The notes under the pieces: generated by a model
The model's input: the letters and a program-made list of their open reading frames with translations, nothing else
Told to the model about the DNA's origin: nothing
The model's database searches: none
Part shown: positions 55,020-64,000 of the stretch, piece by piece
Layout of the letters: each line of letters starts with the position of its first letter
How positions within the stretch are numbered: position 1 is the stretch's first letter
Assembly (NCBI RefSeq): GCF_037975245.1
Contig: NC_092581.1
Coordinates: 5,919,501 to 5,983,500 of the forward strand
Source: Apostichopus japonicus
Lineage: Eukaryota > Echinodermata > Holothuroidea > Aspidochirotida > Stichopodidae
Direction: 5' to 3'
DNA: 64,000 bases
Program-made: the position numbers and the translations under genes

Positions 55020-55098
55020 AGAGACAACCAACCAACCTCTTCCAGATACAATTGAGGATACGGTAAACCGTAAACGCGCCAAGAAACTCAAAACGTAA
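55020..55098 (+). pseudogene. SLC22 unit B exon 9 remnant
   Basis: The last 79 bp of the exon survive (ETTNQPLPDTIED and the basic tail, stop TAA 55096-55098), but without acceptor or TM11-TM12 code. Junction: A 27479 joined to A 29491, with at most 1 bp of shared sequence. Confidence 0.9.
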
Positions 55099-56790
55099 GA
55101 AAATATTTAAAAGGTGCGGGTGGGGTGGGGTGGGGTGGGTGGGGTGGATGGGTTGGGTGGGGTGGGGTGGCAGGGTGGGGGTGGGTTAAGGATCAGAGGA
55201 TGTTAAGGTATTTCTTATAAAACAAGAAGAAAGAAATAAGTTACATTCCAAATACTTGTGGGTAGTTTTTGGTTTCGATGATAATCGTAACCTTTGTAGT
55301 CATGCAGGCGGATATGGGCGTGCGTGGGTGTGGGTGTGTGCGTGCGTGGGTGTGTGTGTGTGTGTGTGACGCCTTGCTTGTAAACACGATATCTCAAATA
55401 GAGAAGCTTGCAACATTCTCATATTTGGTGTGTAGTAGTAACACATTACGTAGAAGTATCTTATTGCCTTTAGAGGAGGTCGGTGATTTCAGGTCACCAG
55501 AGGTCAAATTGTGAAAACCTTGTAAACACGATATCTCAAGAAGGGTAGCTTGGGCCAATCTCATTTTATGTAGTTGCGACACATCGAGTTCAAGGTCCCT
55601 TTGTTTTTGTTGAAGGTCAAATGTCAAATTGGAGTCACCAAGGTCAAATTGTGGAAACCTTGTTTTATAATCTACCGTATCTCCCACCAACCTTCCTTTC
55701 TTAATAACATGTGCGTTTCGCATCTTTAGAATAGGAGAGGCTGTTGGCAATTGGAAATTAGCTTAAGGGCATTCGTAGATATGAATCAAGACGTCTCGAA
55801 CAAAAAATCTCCATTGACCTACGTGGCTGTTTAAATGCCTGTGCAAAAGGTGTGTAATGAAACGTTGTACTGTTAGTACATACATAATGTATTGAAATGG
55901 ACGATATCATTGTGAATAATTGGTATCATATCATTGCTTCCGTTGTTGAAGTTTCCCCGTCGTATTTCGCAATTGTCGTGATTCAGTGCCAAATTAAAAC
56001 TTCAGGTTTGGATGTAGTAACATTGATGTAATAACATGTAATAACATGACCAGGCGCCGTTAAAGAAAACTAAATGTCGCCTAGTTAGATGTTTCAGAGG
56101 CAAACCAGGCTCAAAATCTTGGGGACCAGGTGGTAAAATTCGCCCAGCGCCTGCTTAATGTACAGCCTATATGTGTACTGGCACATTGAGTAGAAGAAGC
56201 CTGTTGTCTTTCGTAGAGATCAATCTGTATGCTGAATTCAAGAACTGTTTTCATCTCAGTCATCAGCTGCCAATGTGAATATTGTTTGTCATATCTCAGT
56301 GCTGTTTGAAGCATTACTTAGATTGAAGTATGTTATTCATCCTGGCTATACCCTACAACATATGTGTCGCATTCATATAAGATTACTTATTGAACCACAC
56401 TGCAGTTTTGCTGTCTGGTTCTAACAAACATGGCTTAGATCTTTCAGAGTTATTAATAACTGTAACATACGGTGTACATTTGTGCTTGAACATCGCTACG
56501 GGAGTGCCATGTTGACTCCTCTTTCGGTGAATGGTGAATTGGGGGGGGGGGGGGTTGGGTGTTAAGTTATTTGCCAAACATAAAGGCGTTTAAATAAGAC
56601 TCTAAAAATCCAAAGAAGCTATTAGCCATTCCAAAGTCACTGATTAGAACTGTTTCGACCGGATTTTTACATCCCTTGACTAGTCTAACGCGCGTTATGC
56701 GTCACAATAATATATATTTAGTGACATTTACATTTATGTAGGTGATAGATATGAAACAGTATTATTTATAATGGCTAGGAAGGATTTTTC
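55099..56790. other. 3' flank of SLC22, unit B
   Basis: Matches 29570-31210 in A. The GGGGT-type array (55118-55185) and GT run (55330-55369) are longer than in A. It contains the CACGATATCTCAA dispersed repeat (55385-55735). No gene seen. Confidence 0.6.
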
Positions 56791-57023
56791 TTTTTTTCAA
56801 TTTTTCAATTCATAAGACTTTATTTCAATCTCTCGCATTAAAGTATGCAATTATGACAATAGACGTGGGTAAATGTACAAGAGAACAAGAGATTGAGGAG
56901 TGCCAACAAGAAGCTCTGCAGAGCTTATTTACGTTGACACCCCTTTACAAATAAAACATAGAAAGAAAGCTTAAGTATACAGAGAAAACAGAACAAAGAT
57001 GGCAAAGAAAGGAAAATACAAAA

Positions 57024-58274
57024 TCAATGATAGTTTGATATAAGATACTCTTTAAGACGTTTTTTGAAGGTGTTCAGAGTTTTACAACCAGTAATAGTAG
57101 TAGGGAGGGAATTCCAAAGTTTTACGCCGACATAACGAATACCAAGTTGTGCAGACCTAAGTCTAAAGTAAGGAACAGTCAATTGATTTGGCGCACGGTT
57201 GGGATAAGGATCGTTACGTAACTGAAAATAGTTGCGAAAAGTCGACGGAGCATTATCATGTAACCAATTGAAAATAAAAATACCAACATAGTAACGATTT
57301 ATATCATAGATACTAAGAGCGTTAAGAGTAGTAAACAGGGGTGCTGTATGCTGGAGGTAATCCGCATTACAAATATAACGAATGGCTCTCTTTTGAAGTA
57401 AGTAAAGGGGTTGAATTCTAGAGGCATGGGTACTGCCCCAAATAACATTACAATATGTAAGATAGGGAAGTATGAGTGTATTATACAAAGTGACCAATGT
57501 GCTTCTGGGAATGACTTGGCGAAGTCTATTAAGAACTCCAGCGCCTTTAGACACTTTCATACAAATATTCTGAATATGATTATTCCAAGAAAGATGATTA
57601 TCTATATAAACCCCAAGAAATTTAGTAGTCTTAGACAGCATAACATCAACACCGCAAAGTCTGATACTATTAATGTTAGGATTTAAGTGCTTTGAAGGTG
57701 TACTAAACACAATAGAGGTAGTTTTCTTAACATTTAGTGACAATTTATTTGCACAAAACCAATCATGAATATATGTAAACTCATTCTGTATAGTATCCAA
57801 TAGAAAATTAATGTCATTACTGGAAAAGAACAGGTTGGTATCATCAGCATAAGAGATTATATGAAATTTGTTGCTGGCTCTATAGAGGTCATTAACATAA
57901 ATTATAAACAATAATGGACCAAGTATGGACCCTTGAGGAACACCACACTTAATTGGCTTAGAAACAGAATTTATATTACTAATAACAACAAACTGGTGAC
58001 GATCAGCAAGATAGCTTTTGAACCAATGAAGTACAGTTCCCCGGATTCCATAATGACTAAGTTTTTCAAGTAAAATGTTATGGTCAAGGGTATCAAACGC
58101 CTTCGACAGATCCAGAAATATACCAGAAGCATACTGATTATTTTCGAAAGCTTCCATAACTTTACAAGTAAAATGTAAAATAGCATGTGTAGTTGAGCGG
58201 CCAGGAAGGAAACCAAATTGATAGTTATACAGTAAATTATGCTTAGCAATAAAGTTATATAACCGTGAGAACAT
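57024..58274 (-). CDS. LINE ORF2, reverse transcriptase and C-terminus (frame 3)
   Basis: 416 codons. RT boxes: FGFLPGRSTTHAI, FLDLSKAFDTLDH (catalytic D near residue 55), CGVPQGSILGPLLF (110-123) and SYADDTNLFF (catalytic DD, 144-145). Then KTTSIVFS, TKFLGVYIDNHLSW and YCNVIWGSTHASRI in the thumb, and RYVGVKLWNSLPTTIT near the C-terminus. All catalytic residues are present. No RNase H domain, as expected for CR1/Jockey-type elements. Confidence 0.9.
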   Translation of the reverse strand: MFSRLYNFIAKHNLLYNYQFGFLPGRSTTHAILHFTCKVMEAFENNQYASGIFLDLSKAFDTLDHNILLEKLSHYGIRGTVLHWFKSYLADRHQFVVISNINSVSKPIKCGVPQGSILGPLLFIIYVNDLYRASNKFHIISYADDTNLFFSSNDINFLLDTIQNEFTYIHDWFCANKLSLNVKKTTSIVFSTPSKHLNPNINSIRLCGVDVMLSKTTKFLGVYIDNHLSWNNHIQNICMKVSKGAGVLNRLRQVIPRSTLVTLYNTLILPYLTYCNVIWGSTHASRIQPLYLLQKRAIRYICNADYLQHTAPLFTTLNALSIYDINRYYVGIFIFNWLHDNAPSTFRNYFQLRNDPYPNRAPNQLTVPYFRLRSAQLGIRYVGVKLWNSLPTTITGCKTLNTFKKRLKEYLISNYH

Positions 58275-58320
58275 TATTTTTTCGATTACCTTGGAGAAAC
58301 ATGGGAGAACTGAAATGGGT

Positions 58321-59370
58321 CTATAATTTATTCACGGATTCCTTTTCACCGGCCTTAAAGACAAGAACAACTCGAGCTATTTTTAAAGATGTGGGGACAA
58401 CACCAAGCTCAACAGAGAGATTACAAAGATATGTGAGTGGAATACATAATGAATGGGCAACATGTTTTACAATAATAGCAGAAACACCATCAAAACCAGC
58501 AGCGGGTGGCTTGAGTGATAGAAGTACTTTAAGGACCTCATCTCTTGTTGCAGGAATAATGAATAAAGAGTCCATGACTGGTGCTTGCAGGTACATTTTG
58601 TAGTGAGAATTAACATTATAAATCTTATGTTGAGTGGCTGGACCAATAGTAGTAAAATAATCATTAAAAATGTTTCCAATATCCAATGGATTAGAAAAAC
58701 TGACCCCCTGATAATTAATCTGTTCAGGAGTGCGATTAGCTTGTCGACCATGTAAAAGGGTATTTATTGAACGCCACATACTTTTCGCATCCTGGTTGTT
58801 ATTATTAAACATATTGGTGTAGTAAGACTTTTTGGCCAGCCTGATAACAGACGTAAGACGATTACGAAAACGTTTGTAGTCGTTCAAGTTGTTTGCAGTA
58901 CGGCTACGGAGATATTTTTTATATAGACGATTCTTTGTACGGCAAGAATTAAGGATGGCAGGAGTCATCCAGTCATTCTTGTCACTAATACCCTTCTTTG
59001 TACTAGGAACATACGGAAGACAGTTGTTTAAATGCTTACTAAATATTTTATTAAACTGATCAAATGCAACCTTTACATCATTGCCATAAAAGACATCTTG
59101 CCAAGTTTCGTTTTCAATAGCAGACCGAAATAACCGTATAGTTGCTGGATTAACGTGCCTCCTTAAAGTAATTGACGGAATACTAGTTTTAACATTGTCA
59201 ATGTCAACAATAGTAAAAACAGGGAAATGATCCGAAATGTCGTCACAAATTATGCCCGAGGTAGATGACAGTGATGGACTATTCGTAAAAATTACATCAA
59301 GAAGTGTAGCAGAGTGTGACGTTATCCTAGAAGGCAAATTGTGGAGTGGACGAAAAGAGTGAGTGTACAA
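58321..59370 (-). CDS. LINE ORF2, endonuclease end and RT N-terminus (frame 2)
   Basis: 349 codons that overlap the preceding frame by 44 bp. They start in the endonuclease end (TLLDVIFTNSPSLSS, SDHFPVF), pass the linker (YKRFRNRLTSVIRLAKKSYY, WRSINTLLHG) and reach the start of RT (PPAAGFDGVSAIIVKH, IARVVLVFKAGEKESVN). The frame breaks near 58330 at a run of A, apparently by a one-base insertion. Confidence 0.87.
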   Translation of the reverse strand: MYTHSFRPLHNLPSRITSHSATLLDVIFTNSPSLSSTSGIICDDISDHFPVFTIVDIDNVKTSIPSITLRRHVNPATIRLFRSAIENETWQDVFYGNDVKVAFDQFNKIFSKHLNNCLPYVPSTKKGISDKNDWMTPAILNSCRTKNRLYKKYLRSRTANNLNDYKRFRNRLTSVIRLAKKSYYTNMFNNNNQDAKSMWRSINTLLHGRQANRTPEQINYQGVSFSNPLDIGNIFNDYFTTIGPATQHKIYNVNSHYKMYLQAPVMDSLFIIPATRDEVLKVLLSLKPPAAGFDGVSAIIVKHVAHSLCIPLTYLCNLSVELGVVPTSLKIARVVLVFKAGEKESVNKL

Positions 59371-60196
59371 GGTTGATAAACTGATTACCGATGTTTTCCG
59401 ATGTAATTAAGAGATTACAGTTAAAATCGCCCATTAAGAAACAACTCTTGTCTTCTCGATTCAATGAAATAAATAAAGTAGAGAACATGTCAAGCACAGT
59501 TTCGCTAACACCGGAGGGGCAATAAATAACTCCTATGATGATTGGCGAATGAGAAGCCTGTAGTTCTATAAAAGTCGACTCAAATACGCCTTCTACAAAT
59601 ATACTCAAATCTGAACGAGATTTGTATTTAAGAGATGAATTGATATATAGTGCGACCCCTCCACCACGCCGTTGCCTAGAGGCATGTTCCATATTATACC
59701 CAGGGATGTTGTAGAGAGTAGGTAAAGTATTAGGATTACCAAGCCAGGTCTCGGTTATACCGATAACAGAAAAATTATGCCTAACGGATCTTAGTGATAA
59801 TAATAAATTATTAAAGTTACTATTCAGAGACCTAGCATTCACATGATACAAGGTAAGTTTCTGATCCCATAAATCGTTGGTAATATCTTGAAAGAAATTA
59901 TAATCATAATACTTGCAGTTAGTAGCTTGAAAACTTTGAACAGAATTGATATCAGGATCAATAGAACTGAGAGGGGAATTAATGTCGTCGCATGCTTGAA
60001 AGTGATTTCGAGTATTTTTACAAATGATACAGGCTATGTCCCCATGCAAACTAACAATAGGATTACTAATACAGTCATTATGCCATTTTATAACCCCGGA
60101 GCAATTACAGCAATGACCTATGGAACAACGATCACTAGACGTTAAGCTATGCGCACAAATACAACAGAGGTGACTAAATAAAGTACAATGCTCCAT
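59327..60196 (-). CDS. LINE ORF2, zinc-finger and endonuclease part (frame 1)
   Basis: 289 codons. The N-terminus has a PHD-like cysteine/histidine pattern (CCICAHS, CSIGHCCNCSGVIKWHNDC, then CIIC), as in many CR1-group ORF2 proteins. An endonuclease follows: LTLYHVNARSLN, VIGITETWLG, RRGGGVALYIN, GVIYCPSG and LMGDFNCNLL, including the catalytic E of ETWL and the GDFN box. The frame is then lost near 59330-59370; the domain continues one frame over. Confidence 0.87.
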   Translation of the reverse strand: MEHCTLFSHLCCICAHSLTSSDRCSIGHCCNCSGVIKWHNDCISNPIVSLHGDIACIICKNTRNHFQACDDINSPLSSIDPDINSVQSFQATNCKYYDYNFFQDITNDLWDQKLTLYHVNARSLNSNFNNLLLSLRSVRHNFSVIGITETWLGNPNTLPTLYNIPGYNMEHASRQRRGGGVALYINSSLKYKSRSDLSIFVEGVFESTFIELQASHSPIIIGVIYCPSGVSETVLDMFSTLFISLNREDKSCFLMGDFNCNLLITSENIGNQFINLVHSLFSSTPQFAF

Positions 60197-60509
60197 GCAG
60201 TATCAAATGCAAACTATCAAGAAGTAAGAAAAGAAAAAAAAAAGAGAAAGAAAGAAGAACAGAACAAGATAAGAAGAGTGAAAAAAAAGTATTATAACGT
60301 ATAATACCTTGAATGTGGATAAGACGGGTGTTTGGACAAACGAAAACACACGACAAAAGGGAAATCCTATAAAGTAATCTGTAAAATACCAGTAAAACTA
60401 CTTGCTACATTTAAGTAACAAACGGCAATGGTATGTACTGTTCCCAAAAATCAAGGTAGCGGCTTCAAATTCAAGATGGCGGCTTCAACTTCACCATTGT
60501 GTCCGTACA
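60197..60509 (-). other. LINE inter-ORF spacer
   Basis: The spacer between ORF1 stop and ORF2 start is pyrimidine-rich on the element's sense strand (complement of AG-rich 60215-60290). No conserved structure is recognised. Confidence 0.6.
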
Positions 60510-61316
60510 TTACCGAAGTCTTGCCAGGTCCTCTGTATTAGCAATATGATGTTTATGATCGTTTCCATCAATGACGAATATCTTCCCATCTAGGGTCCAA
60601 GACCGGTTAACTCTTTCATGTTTGCGGTCACGGGCGAATAGCTCCTGGTTCCTGCGGGTCAAATCCTCATTAATGTATATTCTGGTGCCTTTTAGTGAGG
60701 TCCTGGCACGATATATCCTGTCTCTTGTGTTGTATGGGGTCAGTTTGACGATGATAGCCCTGGGTCGGGTGGCGTTTGCTATGTTGTTAGCTCTAGGTCG
60801 GGGTGAAATGCGGTGTGAACGGTCGATTTCTCCAGGGGTAAGGGTAACGTTCAGTTTTTCGGTCGCCAGATTAATGACTAACTCGTCAGTCGATTCTCCA
60901 GGAGATTCAGGAATCCCCTGTATGCGGAGACAGTTACGCCTTGAATACTGCTCCTGGCGGTCAGCAGAGTCCTGGGTTGCAGTTAAGTCTCGTCTGAGCT
61001 GGCATATTTCCTCCCTGGCATCATCAAGTTGTTTTTGCTTTTTGGACAGTTCAAGTTGGAAGGTGTCATGAATTTCTTTACATACCTTCTCTTTCACTGC
61101 TTCCTCTATCGCTGGCACTAGTTTGCATATTAGATTGGTGCAAAAGTCATCTGAGTTAATGGCAGCATTCAACTCTTGGCGAATAGAGTCTATAATGTCC
61201 ACATGAATTAGATCAGTGTTAGGTTGAGGTGTAGGCTCATCGTTAGGCTGGGATTCGCGAACCTGCCTTCTAGTTGAGGTCGATTTTGCTGCGTTTGTAG
61301 CTTTTTTAGGTGGCAT
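60510..61316 (-). CDS. LINE ORF1 protein (RNA-binding, coiled coil)
   Basis: 268 residues, intact. A basic, serine/threonine-rich N-terminus (MPPKKATNAAK, to about 35) is followed by a long charged helix (about 75-120, with KKQKQLDDAREEICQLRRDL) likely to form a coiled coil. Next comes an RRM-like domain starting QYSRRNCLRIQGIPE (about 123-137), as in the L1 ORF1p/transposase-22 family, with DRSHRISP further on. ORF1 proteins of this type coat LINE RNA and act as chaperones. It begins 313 bp upstream of ORF2. An open frame across its full length argues for recent activity. Confidence 0.88.
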   Translation of the reverse strand: MPPKKATNAAKSTSTRRQVRESQPNDEPTPQPNTDLIHVDIIDSIRQELNAAINSDDFCTNLICKLVPAIEEAVKEKVCKEIHDTFQLELSKKQKQLDDAREEICQLRRDLTATQDSADRQEQYSRRNCLRIQGIPESPGESTDELVINLATEKLNVTLTPGEIDRSHRISPRPRANNIANATRPRAIIVKLTPYNTRDRIYRARTSLKGTRIYINEDLTRRNQELFARDRKHERVNRSWTLDGKIFVIDGNDHKHHIANTEDLARLR

Positions 61317-61460
61317 CTTGGACGTTGTTTAGTACTAGCAATGAACTCTCACAGAATAATGATAAAGTAATATACTGAATGAATATTTAACTGAGAAATT
61401 TGAAGGATTTCCGAGAGGCGAAAAAATGATGTGATCTTTACATGTTGTCTAGTACATGTA
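61317..61460 (-). other. LINE 5' UTR and left-flank boundary
   Basis: About 140 bp of 5' UTR before the ORF1 ATG. Its outer end contains CTTTACATG and CATGTAAAAG as a small inverted repeat (61436-61464). The stretch from 61435 on is identical to window position 1 onward. Confidence 0.65.
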
Positions 61461-64000
61461 AAAGAGGACGGAACTATAGAAGACCGTGTAAATAACTTTG
61501 GAAGTCTGGACAAAGTGAATATGTCACATGTTACAACCATTTACGCATGGCGTACTGTTTCAAAATGTGGGGCCTTGTGGTAAATTTCAAATGTAATTGT
61601 CTCTCAACCTGTAAATCAGATGAGTGTATGCTTTGGTGAAGTATTATTTTGTAATTTCTGGGTTCTCTATATGATCCATATCAAAAATCATTTTACAATT
61701 CTTTAAAGACAAAACCCAGAATAGTGTCTCAGTTTCCTTTATAGAAGTTGCTAAAAGTTATTACCGATCAAACGTCATATCATCATATTTACATTGTTTG
61801 GTTAACAGATGATGTTGAAGGTTCTTGGTGCCGCTAGTAATCATTCTATGTCAAACATTACGAGACAATGTACTCAAATTGGAACAAAATGTTATCTTTC
61901 CAGGTCGGAGAAACAAGAATACACCGAGATTAAAAGGACTGAAGACACTACAGTGTGAACGTATGGACTTTCTCCGTTACTCACACTATTATTGGTTTAG
62001 GTATTGCCTGGTATTCCTTGACGTGGATGAAATGATACCTACTAAGTGATAAATTTCATATAATACAACTTTGGGAGAAATTCCTTGTCCATCAAATACA
62101 GTATGTTGACCTATCTTCAAGTTTTGCAACATATTCTGTACTCGGGTTTATTCACTATGATTTGACAATCAGCAGAACTTACTTTTGTTTATATTGTTTG
62201 AGTCTATTTGAGGTAAAGGTGGTTATTTCATACATGAAGAATGCTGAAATCAGCGATGAAGTGTGCTGTATATAATTATATAATCTGAGTCCCAAATAGA
62301 ACCACAATGATGTGTCGTAATATTAATTATTCGATTGTTGTGGGCACGAATTGCCTCCTTTTCCTGCTTAATTTGCTCAATTGTTACTCGTGATAGTTTT
62401 CACATTTTCTATGAAAACAACGTAAGATTATTTTCTATCAGAGCACCCACCGCTCTTTTTTTTATTATTGGCCTCTGCAATCTGAAATACTTCCCAGCAT
62501 TGCAACGCCAAAATATTCTCCGTCTTCGGTGAAAAAGACGGTTTTGGGCAAGTCAAACTAGATGAGGAAAGCAGTTACCAGACGGAAGGTACAGACGGTA
62601 GCGTATGCCATTCGGTATTGCTTCGGCTTCAGAGGAATACCAGTAGAAAGAAGAAAAATGAGAAAAAGAGGGAGTAGAAGAAAAAACGCCAAGACACCGG
62701 GAAGAGAAAGAGGAACAGAGACATAATTACAGCGCTATATACGATCCCTATTTTCACGATAGCATAACGCTTGAAAACAGAATGGCCAGTGGGTCAACAA
62801 TAATAAACCTGAATAGTAACCTAGTGTTATGATTGCAGTACATTCGATGCTTTTATCTGCTGCGCGAGTAGCTATTAATATCTACTGAATCGGTGTAACA
62901 GTGTCGGTACATTTAATTAAAGCTGTGTGTAAATGAGGAAACAGGTGGTGTAGGTCACTGACGGACATACATGACAATAGGTGTAACTCGTATACAAATC
63001 ATGAATAAATCACTCAAATTTTAATTGTGACCGCGAAGACTACAATACCCAGACCAAGGTAAATTAATTTAAGCATGCATTCTTAGTGTAAGCCTAACCA
63101 TACATAAGGATTAAAGGGGAGGAATCCCAGACCATCATAATGAACTTATATCACCGAGGTCCTTGTGATGAACTTAACCCTTAAATATCTAAGTCCATTG
63201 TCTTGCACGATACGGGAGTAAATTGTTTTTTTCAAAGTCGTGGCATGGAGCTATTTTCTTGGCCAATGTGTAATGTCATAGTGCCACTTGGGATGGTTGG
63301 GGGGGGAGATATAATTGAATTATTTTAGTTCCCTCTCTCATTTTCAATGTGAATGTTAACAATTCAATAAACAAATACCAGTTTTATGACAAATTAAAAC
63401 ATGCATACAGGAGCTCATTCCCACTTTAGACTTTCTTCCAGTCTCCAATTTCATATCTAAGTTTCATATCATTCATATATAGTGTCTAGTTTGGCTTATG
63501 TTGTGTCTTTCTTAAACCAAAATGCCAAGGAAAATGTTTTCAATCATATTATTCTACCCTGGCACATGTGATCTATGTATTGCCTGTCTGGTACCATTTT
63601 ATATTGCAAAACAAAAGCAAAGAAAGAAGAATGAAGCTTCTTAAAAACAGATCAGTTATATTTAATTAAGATTACAATATACTTTTAGAGAAAGTAAATG
63701 CTGCTGCAAGAACTGAGTTTACAAGAATGGCTAATAAGATTTACAGTGATTTACAGTGATCAGAATTTATTACCCACAACACTGTGTCCATAGCAGCAAT
63801 ATACATCTCAGGTCCAGCTCAGTGGCGGAGCGTCCATACAGTCAAGGGGCGAATGCCCCCCCCCCCCCCTGACGGACTCAAATGGACTGCTAGCGCCCCT
63901 TTCAGCTTTTTACCACTTTTTACATATTCGCGATTATTGAATTTATTATTGCGCTCTCATCTTCTTATTGACATTTGTCACATTTTGTTGGTGTAATTTT
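61461..64000. repeat. Tandem segmental duplication, unit C (partial)
   Basis: This third unit is cut by the window edge and matches A 27-2570 at an offset of 61434 that drifts by only a few bases. It shares with A, against B, the 28-bp segment at A ~1396-1423 and the absence of two B insertions. Where A differs from both B and C (for example A 396, 147 and 213), the change looks private to A. The grouping is therefore (A,C) with B outside. No SLC22 exon is reached before the window ends. Confidence 0.93.
63820..64000. mobile_element. hAT-like element, left part (unit C)
   Basis: The left end of the same orthologous hAT-like insertion, following the GTCCAGCT duplication copy at 63812-63819. 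The window ends before its right terminus. Confidence 0.8.

Larger units (their letters stand above)
42077..55098 (+). pseudogene. SLC22-like transporter, truncated copy (unit B)
   Basis: Exons 1-8 at 42077-42478, 43166-43269, 44847-45001, 46113-46281, 46558-46690, 53153-53247, 54060-54268 and 54892-55000 have the same lengths and phases as unit A, all open, with GT-AG borders. Differences include G12S, I15R, R106S, C-to-F beside GRRW and Y-to-N in TM10. The last intron and 153 bp of exon 9 are deleted: intron sequence at 55019 joins codon 510 directly. TM11 and TM12 and the acceptor are lost. Read-through of exon 8 meets TAG at 55002-55004, leaving about 459 residues. Exon conservation suggests the loss is recent or that the truncated form is tolerated; transport activity is unlikely. 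Confidence 0.88.
31217..56790. repeat. Tandem segmental duplication, unit B
   Basis: This is the second unit, aligned to A at an offset of 31190 at its start. It differs from A by scattered substitutions and many indels: a ~2-kb deletion over the last SLC22 exon, an inverted block, B-only LINE fragments at 38813-39672 and a collapsed minisatellite. B carries private indels not shared by A or C, for example a 28-bp deletion near 32596 and an added TAATTAAC near 31968. It ends at the 3' end of the inserted LINE. Confidence 0.93.
56791..61460 (-). mobile_element. Near-complete CR1/Jockey-type LINE
   Basis: A two-ORF non-LTR retrotransposon on the minus strand: 5' end near 61460, ORF1 61316-60510, ORF2 60196-57024 in three frames, a short 3' UTR, AATAAA (complement of 56819-56824) and an ATTGAAAA-type tail (complement of 56793-56809). 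The A/B junction at 31211-31220 shows the unoccupied site, TTTTTCTTAAAAGAGG. Target duplication is at most a couple of bases, as is common for CR1-like elements. ORF2 carries just two frameshifts, so insertion is recent. The window's first ~24 bases equal its 5' edge. Confidence 0.92.

Noticed and set aside
57411-57686. Plus-strand frames inside the LINE (also 58265-58603, 59888-60145, 60571-61071)
   Set aside because: These are shadows of the minus-strand ORF1 and ORF2 reading frames.

Overview
This window is animal nuclear DNA. It is AT-rich, intron-bearing and crowded with retrotransposon and DNA-transposon debris, with no bacterial-style operons. The one recognisable host gene is an SLC22-type organic cation/anion transporter of the major facilitator superfamily, split into nine coding exons. 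The repeat complement (CR1/Jockey-like and RTE-like LINEs, many short hAT-like elements with CAGTGGCG-type ends, long minisatellites) suggests a marine invertebrate deuterostome. An echinoderm is my best guess, but the sequence does not prove it.

The layout is a large tandem duplication. Unit A (about 1-31216), unit B (about 31217-56790) and the start of unit C (61461-64000) align along their length. A and B differ by many substitutions and large indels. C agrees with A at most informative indels. A 4.7-kb CR1/Jockey-type LINE on the minus strand (56791-61460) sits between B and C. The first 24 or so bases of the window are the 5' edge of that same LINE, so a second LINE copy probably lies just outside. 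The simplest reading is a recent 61.4-kb duplication of an older A-B-LINE block; mis-joined haplotypes could give the same picture.

In unit A the SLC22 gene runs from 13208 to 29569 (+), with canonical splice sites throughout, a 535-aa product and twelve likely membrane segments. In unit B the same gene (42077-55098) keeps exons 1-8 with every exon length unchanged. It has lost about 2 kb (equivalent to A 27480-29490), including the last acceptor and the code for TM11-TM12; reading through exon 8 meets a TAG at once. B is therefore a truncated paralogue or pseudogene.

The rest is repeat history. Several hAT-like elements have perfect 8-bp target duplications, and two of them have their empty sites preserved in unit B. 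There is also a roughly 2-2.8-kb inversion between A and B, a 181-bp near-perfect palindrome inside a LINE relic in B, and a 30-bp minisatellite expanded to 1.5 kb in A but 0.2 kb in B. Intron 3 repeats carry nuclear-receptor-like (DR1) and CRE-like motifs. LINE-derived tandem repeats lie in intron 5, and a hammerhead-ribozyme-like Penelope relic is present only in B. I found no convincing new functional system. The most informative content is the duplication structure and the paired before/after states it preserves.
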